Below are positions 16,566 to 25,288 of a DNA stretch of 64,000 bases, in pieces. Under the pieces are notes generated by a model that worked only from the letters and a program-made list of their open reading frames with translations, was not told the origin of the DNA and searched no databases. Position 1 is the first letter of the stretch, and the number at the start of each line of letters is the position of its first letter. A program made the position numbers and the translations under genes. Origin of the DNA: Pseudomonas spelaei (GTDB lineage: Bacteria > Pseudomonadota > Gammaproteobacteria > Pseudomonadales > Pseudomonadaceae). Where the stretch lies: NCBI RefSeq assembly GCF_009724245.1, contig NZ_WNNK01000024.1, positions 1 through 64,000 of the forward strand, written 5' to 3'.

Positions 16566-17467
16566 AGCGCCCATTGTTCCATCGCGAAGTCGACAAAGGC
16601 CCGCAGCTTGGGCAGGCGATAGCGGTCCTGGGCATACAACAGGTGCATCGGCCGATAGGGAGGCTGGTAGCCCGGCAGCAACGCCACCAGTTTTCCTGCG
16701 CGCAGGTCAGACTCGACCAAGGCATCGGGCAGCATAACGATGCCCATTCCCTCTGCGGCCGCACGGTGCAAGGCCTGGGAGCTGTTGACGGTCATCGGGC
16801 CGGACACGGTGACTTCGACTTCTCCCTCGGCCCCCCGCAGGCGCCAGTGCTTGCCGGCGTTGCGCCAGTCGTCGTTGGAGGGGTAGGCGAATGCCAGGCA
16901 GTCATGTTGTTGCAGGTCTGTCGGTACTTGCGGCGTGCCGCGCCGCGCCAGGTAGTCCGGTGAGGCACACAGGGTCACGGTGTAGTTTTGCAACGGTCGG
17001 GCGATCAGGCTCGATGGGTGCAATTCACCCAGCCGGATCGCCACATCGAAGCCGCTGTCGATCAGGTCCATCGACTGATTGCTCAACACCACATACAGCT
17101 GGATCTGCGGATAGCGTCGGGAAAATGTACTCAGCGCCGGTGCCAGGCGCTCGGCACCAAACGCGGGCGGAGCGGTGATCCGCAACAGGCCCTTGGGGGC
17201 TTCGCTGTGGACTTGCTCGGCCAGCTGCTCGGAACCGGCCACCAGCCCCAGTACTTCCAGGCAACGCTGGTAATAAATGCCGCCAAACTCGGTCAGGCTC
17301 TGTTTGCGGGTGGTGCGCTTGAGCAGGCTGACGCCCAGCCGCTGCTCCAGGGCGCGCAGGTGATTGCCGACCATGGTGGTAGACATCCCGCAAGACTGCG
17401 CCGCTGCCGTCATGCTGCCGGATTCCACGACTTTTACGTACACGGTCATTGCCTGGAACAGATCCAT
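16562..17467 (-). CDS. LysR-family regulator
   Basis: A 301-residue LysR protein from MDLFQAMTVYVKVVESGSMT; another ATG at 17491 would add eight residues. The HTH region is MSTTMVGNHLRALEQRLGVS. The C-terminal domain has PKGLLRITAPPAFGAERLAP and DLIDSGFDVAIRLGELHPSS, typical of the large group of pseudomonad regulators next to oxidoreductases or transporters. It is divergent from the aminotransferase gene at 17570 (about 100 bp), which is its most likely target. Confidence 0.87.
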   Translation of the reverse strand: MDLFQAMTVYVKVVESGSMTAAAQSCGMSTTMVGNHLRALEQRLGVSLLKRTTRKQSLTEFGGIYYQRCLEVLGLVAGSEQLAEQVHSEAPKGLLRITAPPAFGAERLAPALSTFSRRYPQIQLYVVLSNQSMDLIDSGFDVAIRLGELHPSSLIARPLQNYTVTLCASPDYLARRGTPQVPTDLQQHDCLAFAYPSNDDWRNAGKHWRLRGAEGEVEVTVSGPMTVNSSQALHRAAAEGMGIVMLPDALVESDLRAGKLVALLPGYQPPYRPMHLLYAQDRYRLPKLRAFVDFAMEQWAL

Positions 17468-17569
17468 TATCAAGCCCTGATTTAAAGTCATTGCAGTTTT
17501 GCGCAGTTTATCCAGCTTGAGTGGCTAACGATACTGCAGGCTCACGAACATGCTCCGGAGCCTGACGCC

Positions 17570-18736
17570 ATGACCGCCGCCTGCCTGATGACCACTTATC
17601 AACCCTCACCCTTGAGCTTCGTCCGTGGCTTGGGCACACGCTTGTGGGATCAGCAGGGCCGCGAATACCTCGATGCCGTGGCTGGGGTGGCGGTGACCAA
17701 TGTTGGTCACTCCCATCCGCGACTGGTAACGGCGATCAGCGAGCAGGCAGGATTGCTGCTACACACCTCCAACCTCTACAGCATCGACTGGCAGCAACGG
17801 CTGGCGCAGCGACTGGTGCAGTTATCGGGCCTGGATCAGGTGTTTTTCAACAACTCCGGCGCCGAAGCCAATGAGACGGCACTGAAACTGGCGCGCTTGC
17901 ATGGCTGGAAAAAGGGCATCGAAGAGCCGCTGGTGGTGGTGATGGAAAACGCCTTTCACGGTCGCACCCTGGGCACGATGTCTGCCAGTGATGGGCCGTC
18001 GGTGCGGCTGGGTTTCCAGCGGTTGCCGGGGGACTTCATCAAGGTCGGCTTTGGTGACCTGAAGGCGTTGGAGGCGGTGACCCAGGCGTTCGGCGCGCGG
18101 ATTGTCGCGGTGTTGCTGGAGCCGATCCAGGGTGAAAGCGGCGTACAACCCGCACCACCAGGTTACCTGAAGGCCTTGCGCGAGCATTGCAGCCGGCAAG
18201 GCTGGCTGCTGATGCTCGATGAGATCCAGACCGGAATTGGCCGCACCGGCCGCTGGTTTGCCTTCCAGCATGAAGGGATCGTGCCGGACGTCATGACCCT
18301 GGCCAAAGGCCTGGGCAACGGCATCCCGATTGGCGCATGCCTGGCCCGAGCCTCGGTGGCCAAGCTGTTTACACCGGGAAGTCACGGCAGCACCTTTGGC
18401 GGTAACCCGCTGGCTTGTCGGGTGGGTTGCACGGTGCTGGACATTATTGAGGAGCAAGGGTTGTTGGAGAATGCGGCGCAACAAGGCGAGTGCTTGCTGG
18501 CGCGTTTGCGGGTGGAGTTGAGCGAGCATCCCCAAGTACTGGCGATAAGGGGGCAAGGCTTGATGATCGGGATCGAGTTGGCCACGCCTTACCGGGATCT
18601 GGCGCAGCGTGCGGCGCAGGAACATGGGCTGCTGATCAACGTCACGCGGGGCAAGATCATTCGTTTGCTGCCGCCATTGACGATTGATGCCAAGGAGGTG
18701 GAAATGATCGTTCGGGCCATCTCCCGGTTGCTGTAG
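17570..18736 (+). CDS. Class III aminotransferase, acetylornithine aminotransferase family
   Basis: A 388-residue PLP aminotransferase. Visible motifs: NNSGAEANETALKLAR, AFHGRTLGTMSA, LMLDEIQTGIGRTGRWFAFQ and the PLP lysine Lys246 in LAKGLGNGIPIGA, then GSHGSTFGGNPLAC. The family interconverts N-acetylornithine or succinylornithine with the semialdehyde (ArgD/AruC). A role in arginine synthesis or catabolism is likely but the gene is isolated and has its own LysR regulator, so another omega-amino substrate is possible. Starts at 17570 and 17588 are both plausible. Its TAG stop lies inside a REPIN. Confidence 0.8.
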   Translation: MTAACLMTTYQPSPLSFVRGLGTRLWDQQGREYLDAVAGVAVTNVGHSHPRLVTAISEQAGLLLHTSNLYSIDWQQRLAQRLVQLSGLDQVFFNNSGAEANETALKLARLHGWKKGIEEPLVVVMENAFHGRTLGTMSASDGPSVRLGFQRLPGDFIKVGFGDLKALEAVTQAFGARIVAVLLEPIQGESGVQPAPPGYLKALREHCSRQGWLLMLDEIQTGIGRTGRWFAFQHEGIVPDVMTLAKGLGNGIPIGACLARASVAKLFTPGSHGSTFGGNPLACRVGCTVLDIIEEQGLLENAAQQGECLLARLRVELSEHPQVLAIRGQGLMIGIELATPYRDLAQRAAQEHGLLINVTRGKIIRLLPPLTIDAKEVEMIVRAISRLL

Positions 18737-18832
18737 CCGCTGCCGAGGAACGAGGTTGCGATGGGGTGCGAAGCGCCCCCGAGAGCGGTCTTGCGGACAC
18801 GCATCGCAGCCTCATGCCTCGGCAGCGGCTAC
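18733..18832. repeat. REPIN spanning two convergent stop codons
   Basis: Inverted arms GTAGCCGCTGCCGAGG (18733-18748) and its exact reverse complement (18817-18832), with a second inner pair around TTGCGATG and CATCGCA. The TAG within each terminal GTAGCC is the actual stop codon of the aminotransferase gene (18734-18736) and of punR on the other strand (18829-18831). Confidence 0.85.
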
Positions 18833-19737
18833 ACCCCATTCAGCCACTCCTGATTCATCGTCTCGGTGTCCCCCAGGTAGTCCAGCAACCACGTCATGGC
18901 CGGGGACAGTTTGTTCTGCGCCCAGGCCACGCACGACGGGCTGGCGGGGAAGGGCCGGGACAGTTGCAGGGCGACCAGTTCACCGCGCTCAATCCATGGC
19001 AATACCAGATGCGCCGGCGCCATGCCGACGCACAGGCCGTCCCGCAGGCAATCGATGGCGGACGCCCAATGCGGCACGACCAGACGGCGCTGGTTGTCCA
19101 GGGTCCAGGTGTCGCGCTTGGGCAGGTTGCGCGAGGTGTCGGTCATGCACAGGGACGCGAAGGGCCGCAGTTGATCGTCGCTGAGCAAACCTTGTTGTGC
19201 GGCCAGTGGATGGCGGGCGCTGACCACGCACAGCCAACTCAGCAACCCCATGTCGCGGAAGGTGAAGTGGCTGGCCACAGGCACCGCGCTGGTAGCGCCG
19301 ATCACGATGTCGGTGCGGTCGTCCGCCAGGGCATCCCACACACCGTTGTACACCTCGTACTCCAGCAGTAGTTCCACTTCTGGAAACTGGCGATAGAAAT
19401 CCAGCACCAGTTGCCGGCAACGCTGCTGTTTGACGATGGAGTCCACCGCCACCTTCAACTGGCCGCTCCAGCCATTGGCCACCTGTTGGCACAAGCGACG
19501 GGTGCCGAGCATTTTTTTCATCACGGCCCGGGTTTCTTCGACAAACAGCTTGCCGGCCGGCGTCAGTTCCACATCCCGATGGCGGCGGACAAACAGCGGC
19601 ACCGCCAGCCATTCCTCAATCTGCCGCACGGTGTAGCTGATGGCCGATGGTACGCGATGCAACTCCTGGGCGGCAGCGCTGAAGCTGCCGTGGCGGGCTA
19701 CGGCGTCGACCACGTCCAGGGAGTATTCAGACCACAT
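18829..19737 (-). CDS. punR: LysR-family purine regulator PunR
   Basis: A 302-residue LysR regulator beginning MWSEYSLDVVDAVARHGSFS, close in wording to E. coli PunR (YdhB): SAAAQELHRVPSAISYTVRQ, WLAVPLFVRRHRDVELTPAG, DTSRNLPKR and a C-terminal LDYLGDTETMNQEWL. In E. coli PunR is activated by purine nucleosides and turns on punC. Here it is divergent from a punC homologue with a 120-bp shared promoter region, the same arrangement. Confidence 0.88.
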   Translation of the reverse strand: MWSEYSLDVVDAVARHGSFSAAAQELHRVPSAISYTVRQIEEWLAVPLFVRRHRDVELTPAGKLFVEETRAVMKKMLGTRRLCQQVANGWSGQLKVAVDSIVKQQRCRQLVLDFYRQFPEVELLLEYEVYNGVWDALADDRTDIVIGATSAVPVASHFTFRDMGLLSWLCVVSARHPLAAQQGLLSDDQLRPFASLCMTDTSRNLPKRDTWTLDNQRRLVVPHWASAIDCLRDGLCVGMAPAHLVLPWIERGELVALQLSRPFPASPSCVAWAQNKLSPAMTWLLDYLGDTETMNQEWLNGV

Positions 19738-19858
19738 ATTGTCTGCCTTCAAAAATATTGATGTGAGTGTCCAATTATTATCGCTTCACAGGAAGAATGT
19801 CAGCTTCATACTAGGTGCCAGTCAGCAAATAGTTTGATGGCAGGTTTAGTGGGTTTCA

Positions 19859-21043
19859 ATGAAAAATTCTTTTGGTTTCACCTGGTACCTGGCGGGGCTG
19901 AGCATGCTCGGTTATCTGGCCATGGACATGTATTTGCCGGCGTTTGGCGCCATGGGCCAGCAGTTGCAGATTTCGGCCGGTGCCGTGGGCATCAGCTTGA
20001 GTATTTTCCTCGCCGGTTTTGCCGTGGGGCAGTTGTTATGGGGGCCACTGTCCGACCGCCTGGGTCGCAAGCCGGTGTTGCTTACGGGCTTGAGCCTGTT
20101 CGTGCTCGGTTGTCTGGGGATGTTCTGGGTCGAGACCGCGTCACAGCTGTGGGCGCTGCGCTTTATCCAGGCGATTGGCGTGTGTTCCGCTGCCGTCAGT
20201 TGGCAAGCGCTGGTGATCGACCGTTATCCGGCGGACAAAGCCCATCGCGTGTTTGCCAGCATCATGCCGCTGATGTCCCTGTCACCGGCGCTGGCGCCGC
20301 TGTTGGGTGCGGTGGTGTTGAATCACTGGGGTTGGCAGGCGATTTTCGCCGTATTGTTGGGGGTTTCGCTGTTATTGCTGCTGCCGACGTTGTTTCTTAA
20401 ATCTGTGCCGAAACGCCTGACAGCCAATGGCGAACAATCCCGTCTCGGCTATGGGCAGTTGCTCAAGTCGCGGGTATTCACCGGCAACGTGATGATCTTT
20501 GCTGCGTGCTCGGCCAGTTTCTTCGCCTGGTTGACTGCTTCGCCCTTCATCCTCGGCGATATGGGTTACAGCCCCAATGACATTGGCCTGAGCTACGTAC
20601 TGCCGACCTTGGCCTTTCTAGTGGGCGGCTACAGTTGCCGCAGTGCCTTGCAGCGCTTCCAAGGCAAGAGCCTGTTGCCGTGGTTGCTGGTGGCGTACTG
20701 CATCAGCATGGTGGCGTTGTACCTCGTCGCCACCTTGACCGTGCCGACCCTCACTACCTTGCTGATCCCGTTCTGCTTGATGGCGCTGGTCAATGGCGCC
20801 AGCTACCCGATCGTGGTGGCGAATGCGCTGATGCCCTTTGCGGAAAACTCCGGCAAGGCCGCAGCGCTGCAAAACACCCTGCAATTGGGGTTGTGCTTTC
20901 TCAGCAGTCTTTTGGTGTCTTCGATGATCGAGCAACCGCTGCCGATTACCGTGAGCGTGATGTTGGCGACTGCGCCGTTGGCCGTGCTGGGTTACTGGCT
21001 GGCGCGGCCGAAGGCTGACCGTTCGGCGTTGGTACGCGTCTGA
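19859..21043 (+). CDS. punC: MFS purine nucleoside transporter PunC (Bcr/CflA family)
   Basis: A 394-residue MFS protein with twelve helices. It closely follows E. coli PunC (YdhC) as I recall it: YLAGLSMLGYLAMDMYLPAF, the motif A loop GPLSDRLGRKPVLLTGLSLF, FAACSASFFAWLTASPFILG and AAALQNTLQLGLCFLSSLLV. E. coli PunC takes up adenosine and other purine nucleosides. It is divergent from punR, and a purine permease follows at 21369. A very long perfect hairpin lies just past its stop codon. Confidence 0.88.
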   Translation: MKNSFGFTWYLAGLSMLGYLAMDMYLPAFGAMGQQLQISAGAVGISLSIFLAGFAVGQLLWGPLSDRLGRKPVLLTGLSLFVLGCLGMFWVETASQLWALRFIQAIGVCSAAVSWQALVIDRYPADKAHRVFASIMPLMSLSPALAPLLGAVVLNHWGWQAIFAVLLGVSLLLLLPTLFLKSVPKRLTANGEQSRLGYGQLLKSRVFTGNVMIFAACSASFFAWLTASPFILGDMGYSPNDIGLSYVLPTLAFLVGGYSCRSALQRFQGKSLLPWLLVAYCISMVALYLVATLTVPTLTTLLIPFCLMALVNGASYPIVVANALMPFAENSGKAAALQNTLQLGLCFLSSLLVSSMIEQPLPITVSVMLATAPLAVLGYWLARPKADRSALVRV

Positions 21044-21058
21044 AGTGACAATGAGTTC

Positions 21059-21151
21059 AAGGTGGGAGCCGGGCTTGCCCGCGATGCAGGCGACTCGGTG
21101 CATCTGGTAGACCGAGTCGCCTGCATCGCGGGCAAGCCCGGCTCCCACCTT
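21059..21151. repeat. Perfect 41-bp inverted repeat (REPIN)
   Basis: Two exactly complementary 41-nt arms (21059-21099 and 21111-21151) around an 11-nt loop. The arms contain the REP words GTGGGAG and GGCTTGCCCGCGATG and extend inward through GCAGGCGACTCGGT. It can act as the punC terminator because a short T-run follows the right arm. Confidence 0.9.
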
Positions 21152-21292
21152 TGATTGGGTTTCTTCATTAGGTGGGGGGGATGCGCCGGAACATCATTTC
21201 CAGGTTTGCAGTCGAGGTCCGTTGGCGTCTTAGCTCATGAAGGCCAGGTCTTTAGTTTTGTAACGCCGATGGAGGGAATCTTGTTCGATAGA

Positions 21293-21302
21293 TTGTATAC
21301 AA
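21293..21302. promoter_or_regulatory. Palindromic operator upstream of the purine permease
   Basis: TTGTATACAA, a perfect palindrome 67 bp before the start at 21369, with a related half (TATTGCATACAG) near 21325. This is the shape of GntR/FadR-type operators. The cognate regulator is not in the window. Confidence 0.4.
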
Positions 21303-21368
21303 CTCTATGGACATCTAGTCTTCGTATTGCATACAGTGGGCGCACAACAAAAACAGAGACCCCTCACC

Positions 21369-22880
21369 ATGACTATCCCGAAGGCGTCACCGCAACGGCC
21401 AGAAGACGAGAACCTTGGCGTCACAGCCAATATGGCTTACGGCCTGCAGCATGTGCTCACCATGTACGGCGGCATCGTTGCCGTGCCGCTGATCATTGGC
21501 CAGGCGGCCGGGTTGTCGCCGGCGGACATTGGTCTGCTGATCGCCGCGTCGCTGTTTGCCGGTGGCTTGGCAACCCTGTTGCAAACCCTCGGCCTGCCAT
21601 TCTTTGGCTGCCAATTGCCGTTGGTGCAAGGGGTGTCTTTTTCAGGTGTGGCGACCATGGTGGCGATTGTCGGTAGCGAGGGTGCGGGCGGTATGCCGGC
21701 GATCCTCGGGGCGGTGATGGCGGCGTCCTTGATCGGCTTGTTGATCACGCCGGTATTCTCGCGGGTCACCAAGTACTTTCCGCCGATGGTCACCGGCATC
21801 GTCATTACCACCATCGGCCTGACCCTGATGCCCGTCGCGGCCCGCTGGGCCATGGGCGGCAACAGCCACGCTGCGGATTTTGGCAGCACGGCCAATATCG
21901 GCCTGGCGGCGCTGACCCTGGTGCTGGTGTTGTTGCTGAGCAAGATTGGCAGTGCAACCATCTCGCGGCTGTCGATCCTGCTGGCCATGGTGATCGGTAC
22001 AGTGATTGCGGTATTCCTCGGCATGGCCGACTTTTCCAGCGTGACCCAAGGACCGATGTTCGGTTTTCCTACGCCGTTCCATTTCGGCATGCCGACCTTT
22101 CATGTGGCGGCGATCATCTCCATGTGTATCGTGATCATGGTGACCCTGGTGGAAACCTCGGCGGACATCCTGGCGGTGGGCGAGATCATCGACACCAAGG
22201 TTGACTCCAAGCGTCTGGGTAACGGCTTGCGGGCAGACATGCTGTCGAGCCTGTTTGCGCCGATCTTCGGTTCGTTCACCCAAAGTGCCTTCGCCCAGAA
22301 CGTCGGCCTGGTGGCGGTGACTGGGGTCAAGAGCCGCTTTGTGGTGGCGACGGGCGGCGTGTTTCTGGTGATTCTTGGCCTGTTGCCATTTATGGGGCGG
22401 GTGATCGCGGCGGTGCCTACGTCGGTATTGGGCGGTGCCGGGATTGTGCTGTTTGGCACCGTGGCGGCCAGCGGGATTCGCACGCTGTCCAAGGTTGATT
22501 ACCGCAACAACATGAACCTGATCATCGTTGCCACCTCCATCGGCTTCGGCATGATTCCCATTGCGGCGCCAAACTTCTACGACCACTTCCCCACCTGGTT
22601 CGCGACCATTTTCCATTCGGGGATCAGCTCGTCGGCGATCATGGCGATTTTGCTGAACCTGGCGTTCAACCACTTCACGGCCGGCAACTCTGACCAGCAG
22701 TCGGTATTTGTGGCGGGTACTGAGCGCAGCCTGTGCTTCCAGGATGTGGCGGCGTTACGCGATGGGGATTACTTCAGCGGCGGCAAGTTGTTCGATGCCG
22801 AGGGCAAGGAGATTCCATTGTTGGCGGAGGTGCCGAAGAAGGCCACGGTGGCGGGGCGGGCTGAAACCAGCCACGTGTAA
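21369..22880 (+). CDS. NCS2 family purine/uric acid permease
   Basis: A 503-residue nucleobase:cation symporter of the NCS2/NAT family with about 12-14 membrane spans. TM1 has the QH motif in AYGLQHVLTMYGG. The NAT signature is in AFAQNVGLVAVTGVKSRFVV (Q-N-x-G then T). A hydrophilic C-terminal tail of about 60 residues follows. The length and QN signature point to a xanthine or uric acid transporter rather than uracil (UraA). It follows punC but is separated by the 41-bp hairpin and has its own promoter region. Confidence 0.87.
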   Translation: MTIPKASPQRPEDENLGVTANMAYGLQHVLTMYGGIVAVPLIIGQAAGLSPADIGLLIAASLFAGGLATLLQTLGLPFFGCQLPLVQGVSFSGVATMVAIVGSEGAGGMPAILGAVMAASLIGLLITPVFSRVTKYFPPMVTGIVITTIGLTLMPVAARWAMGGNSHAADFGSTANIGLAALTLVLVLLLSKIGSATISRLSILLAMVIGTVIAVFLGMADFSSVTQGPMFGFPTPFHFGMPTFHVAAIISMCIVIMVTLVETSADILAVGEIIDTKVDSKRLGNGLRADMLSSLFAPIFGSFTQSAFAQNVGLVAVTGVKSRFVVATGGVFLVILGLLPFMGRVIAAVPTSVLGGAGIVLFGTVAASGIRTLSKVDYRNNMNLIIVATSIGFGMIPIAAPNFYDHFPTWFATIFHSGISSSAIMAILLNLAFNHFTAGNSDQQSVFVAGTERSLCFQDVAALRDGDYFSGGKLFDAEGKEIPLLAEVPKKATVAGRAETSHV

Positions 22881-22892
22881 TCAAGAGTAGGC

Positions 22893-22949
22893 AAAAGAAC
22901 GCCGTCTTCGGCAGCACTTGCAAGTCGCTGCGGGAGGCGGCGTTCTTTT
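22893..22949. terminator. Bidirectional terminator between convergent genes
   Basis: AAAAGAACGCCG and its exact reverse complement CGGCGTTCTTTT form a 12-bp stem with a 33-nt, partly self-pairing loop, between the permease stop and the convergent hydrolase stop. Confidence 0.9.
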
Positions 22950-22952
22950 AAT

Positions 22953-23705
22953 TCAGTAGCACGTCTCATCCAGAAACTTCACCACCGTGCCCATGCACGC
23001 CTGGCGCTCCTCGATGTGCGGCATGTGGGTGGAATCCTCAAACAGCGCCCAGCGAACATCGGGAATCTCCTCCAGGAACGGCTTGACCACCTGGGCAGTC
23101 GCCGGGTCATGGCGTCCGGAGATCACCAGGGTCGGCACCTCGATTTTCGACAGTCGGCCGGCGATGTTCCACTCTTTCAAACGAATGGTTTGCTCCTGCT
23201 TGAGCAGGGTTTTCTGCACACCGGGTGGCAACAGTGTGCGCAGGTGCTGATTTTCGTTGATCCAGGTGCGCATGCAGCTTGGGGAGTTGGCGACAATCAG
23301 CGAGCGCAGGCCCGCAGGATGCAACAGCGCGTGTTCGCAGCCGAGCACGCTGCCCCGGGATTGTCCGAGAACGGCGTAGTGGTTGCTGATTTGCAGGTGG
23401 TCCAGCAGGTTGTCCAGTTCTTCCAGGAACAGGTTGATGGTCCAGAAGGCAGGATCCTTTTCGGGCAGGAGCGTCGAGTGGCCGTTGTCCAGTTGGTCAT
23501 AGTGAATCACGGCATGGCCGCTCGCGGCCACGTCCTTGAAGGCGTCGAGGTAGTCATGGGCACCGCCCGGTCCGCCGTGGAGGATGACCAGTGGTGCCAG
23601 GCCGCTGTCGAGGTTGCCGGTCACCCGGTACCACGTGCGGTAGGCACCAAAGAAGGCAAAGCCTTCGCGGGTTGTTTCGATGAACTCCATTTCGTGCCCT
23701 GCCAT
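22953..23705 (-). CDS. Proline iminopeptidase-like alpha/beta hydrolase lacking part of its cap
   Basis: A 250-residue alpha/beta hydrolase of the proline-specific peptidase family: oxyanion motif LVILHGGPGGAHDYL, nucleophile Ser116 in GQSRGS (usual form GQSWGG), acid Asp200 in SGRHD and base His227 in STHMPH. Family members are near 300 residues. Here LPPGVQKTLLKQEQ runs directly into LKEWNIAGRLSKIEVPTLV; the helical segment of about 55 residues that normally lies between these parts of the cap is missing in frame. Start at 23705 or 23690. It may be a derived enzyme with a more open site, or inactive. Confidence 0.75.
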   Translation of the reverse strand: MAGHEMEFIETTREGFAFFGAYRTWYRVTGNLDSGLAPLVILHGGPGGAHDYLDAFKDVAASGHAVIHYDQLDNGHSTLLPEKDPAFWTINLFLEELDNLLDHLQISNHYAVLGQSRGSVLGCEHALLHPAGLRSLIVANSPSCMRTWINENQHLRTLLPPGVQKTLLKQEQTIRLKEWNIAGRLSKIEVPTLVISGRHDPATAQVVKPFLEEIPDVRWALFEDSTHMPHIEERQACMGTVVKFLDETCY

Positions 23706-23789
23706 GAAAAATGATCGGGTACACGATAGTCGCCACGGGAAAATTGCGTAACTAGCAAAACAGCTAGGTTTTGCCCTTTGGTCAACGCC

Positions 23790-23811
23790 GTGGGAGCGAG
23801 TCCGCTCCCAC
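23790..23811. repeat. Short REP hairpin
   Basis: GTGGGAGCG-AGTC-CGCTCCCAC followed by ATTTTT. A minimal REP stem-loop lying between two genes of the same strand; it could terminate transcription from the right-hand flank. Confidence 0.7.
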
Positions 23812-23829
23812 ATTTTTATGGGCAATAAC

Positions 23830-25104
23830 TCACTGTTTCTGTGGGTCGAACTGCTTGTCGCGGATAAACAGCGCCGGGATGACCCCACAGATAAAGTACG
23901 CGCCGCCCATCACCATGAAGCCCACGCCGATCGAGCCATGAGAGGCCAGGAAACCGATCGCCGCTGGCGCCACCGCCGCGCCAATCCGGCCGATGTTGTA
24001 GGCACCGCCCACCGCCGAGCCGCGAAATTTCGCCTCGAAGCTTTCGGTCATGTAGGTCGCGTTAACGCCGTAGGGAATGCCGTACAGGAAGCCGAACACA
24101 ATCAGCAGCCAGAGGATGTTGTCCGGACTCTGGAACAGCACAATCACCGGCAGGAAGATCGCCGTGCCCAGCGCGCCGACTGCAAATACGGTGCGTCGCC
24201 CCAAGCGGTCCGCTGCCCAGCCGGCGAGGATCTTGCCGAAAATCATCGCCGCATAAGTGCCGACCATGTAGCTGGTCATCGACTTGAAGTTCATCCCCAA
24301 CTCGCCTTCCAGGTAGGACGGCATCCAGTTGTTGACCCCGTAGTAACCGAATTGCAGGAAGCCGGCGGTCAGCGCCCAGAGGATGAACATGCGGCTGGCT
24401 TTCGGGTCGCTGAAGATCAGCTTGAACATGCCGTCGGGTTTTTTCGTCGCGACCTGCTTGATGCCTTCGGCCTTTTCCCGGGCGCGTTCGGCCTGGGCCT
24501 TGATCCAGGCTTGTGGTTCCGGCACCAGGCGTTGCATCAGCACGGCGAGAATCACCGGGATAATCGCCACGTAGAACAGCCAGCGCCAGCCGTGGTTGGG
24601 CAGGATCCAGCCAGCCAGCAGGGTGGCGACGATGTAACCCACCGACCAGCCCGCTTGCAGGGTGCCGAGCACGGTGGTGCGGTAGCGGGTCGGCACGTAT
24701 TCGGCCATCAGGGTATTGCAGGCCACATACAGCGCGCCCAATCCCAGCGAGGCGAAAAAACGCGTGCTCGCGAACTGCCAATAACTGTGGGTCATGCCCA
24801 GGATCGCGGTGCCGACGGAGAACAGCACGATGCTCCAGACCACGGTTTTCACCCGACCGAATCGGTCACAGGCCCAGCCGCCGTAGATCCCGCCAATGGC
24901 CATCCCGGCCAGGGTGAAACTGCCCAGGCTGCCGGCCTCGACACTGGTCAGGCCGAACTCGGTTTTCAGGCTGCCGAGGCTGTAGGACAACAGCATCAAG
25001 TCCGCGCCATCGATCAGCAGACCGAGGAAGCAGAAGATAAAGACGATGATCCACAGTTTGTTTTTCGCGGGCGACAACGCACCCGCCTGAGCGGCGACTT
25101 CCAT
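23830..25104 (-). CDS. MFS transporter, aromatic/carboxylic acid:H+ symporter type
   Basis: A 424-residue MFS protein with twelve helices. TM1 carries IDGADLMLLSYSLGSLKTEF, the D-containing motif of the AAHS branch (PcaK/BenK/DcaK), followed by motif A in GGWACDRFGRVK and its second copy GWAADRLGRRT. A long central cytoplasmic loop lies around residues 195-230. It imports an organic acid in its best-known relatives. It precedes (on the opposite side of a REPIN) the acyl-CoA dehydrogenase and IclR genes and probably brings in the substrate of that pathway. Confidence 0.8.
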   Translation of the reverse strand: MEVAAQAGALSPAKNKLWIIVFIFCFLGLLIDGADLMLLSYSLGSLKTEFGLTSVEAGSLGSFTLAGMAIGGIYGGWACDRFGRVKTVVWSIVLFSVGTAILGMTHSYWQFASTRFFASLGLGALYVACNTLMAEYVPTRYRTTVLGTLQAGWSVGYIVATLLAGWILPNHGWRWLFYVAIIPVILAVLMQRLVPEPQAWIKAQAERAREKAEGIKQVATKKPDGMFKLIFSDPKASRMFILWALTAGFLQFGYYGVNNWMPSYLEGELGMNFKSMTSYMVGTYAAMIFGKILAGWAADRLGRRTVFAVGALGTAIFLPVIVLFQSPDNILWLLIVFGFLYGIPYGVNATYMTESFEAKFRGSAVGGAYNIGRIGAAVAPAAIGFLASHGSIGVGFMVMGGAYFICGVIPALFIRDKQFDPQKQ

Positions 25105-25175
25105 AGCGATACCTTGTTGTAGTTGTTAGGGCACTGGGTATGGGTGTTGCGGTAAAGCGGCTGAAACACGGTTCA

Positions 25176-25265
25176 ATGTGGGAGTCGGGCTTGCCCGCGA
25201 TGCAGGCACCTTGGTGTGTCAGTCACACCGCAGTGATGCTATCGCCGGCAAGCCAGCTCCCACAT
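25176..25265. repeat. REPIN
   Basis: ATGTGGGAG...GGGCTTGCCCGCGATG and the inverted GCCGGCAAGCCAGCTCCCACAT, imperfectly paired, between the MFS gene and the acyl-CoA dehydrogenase gene. Same REP class as the 21059 hairpin but degenerate inside. Confidence 0.8.
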
Positions 25266-25288
25266 TTGATCGGCTGTGTGCTTGATAG

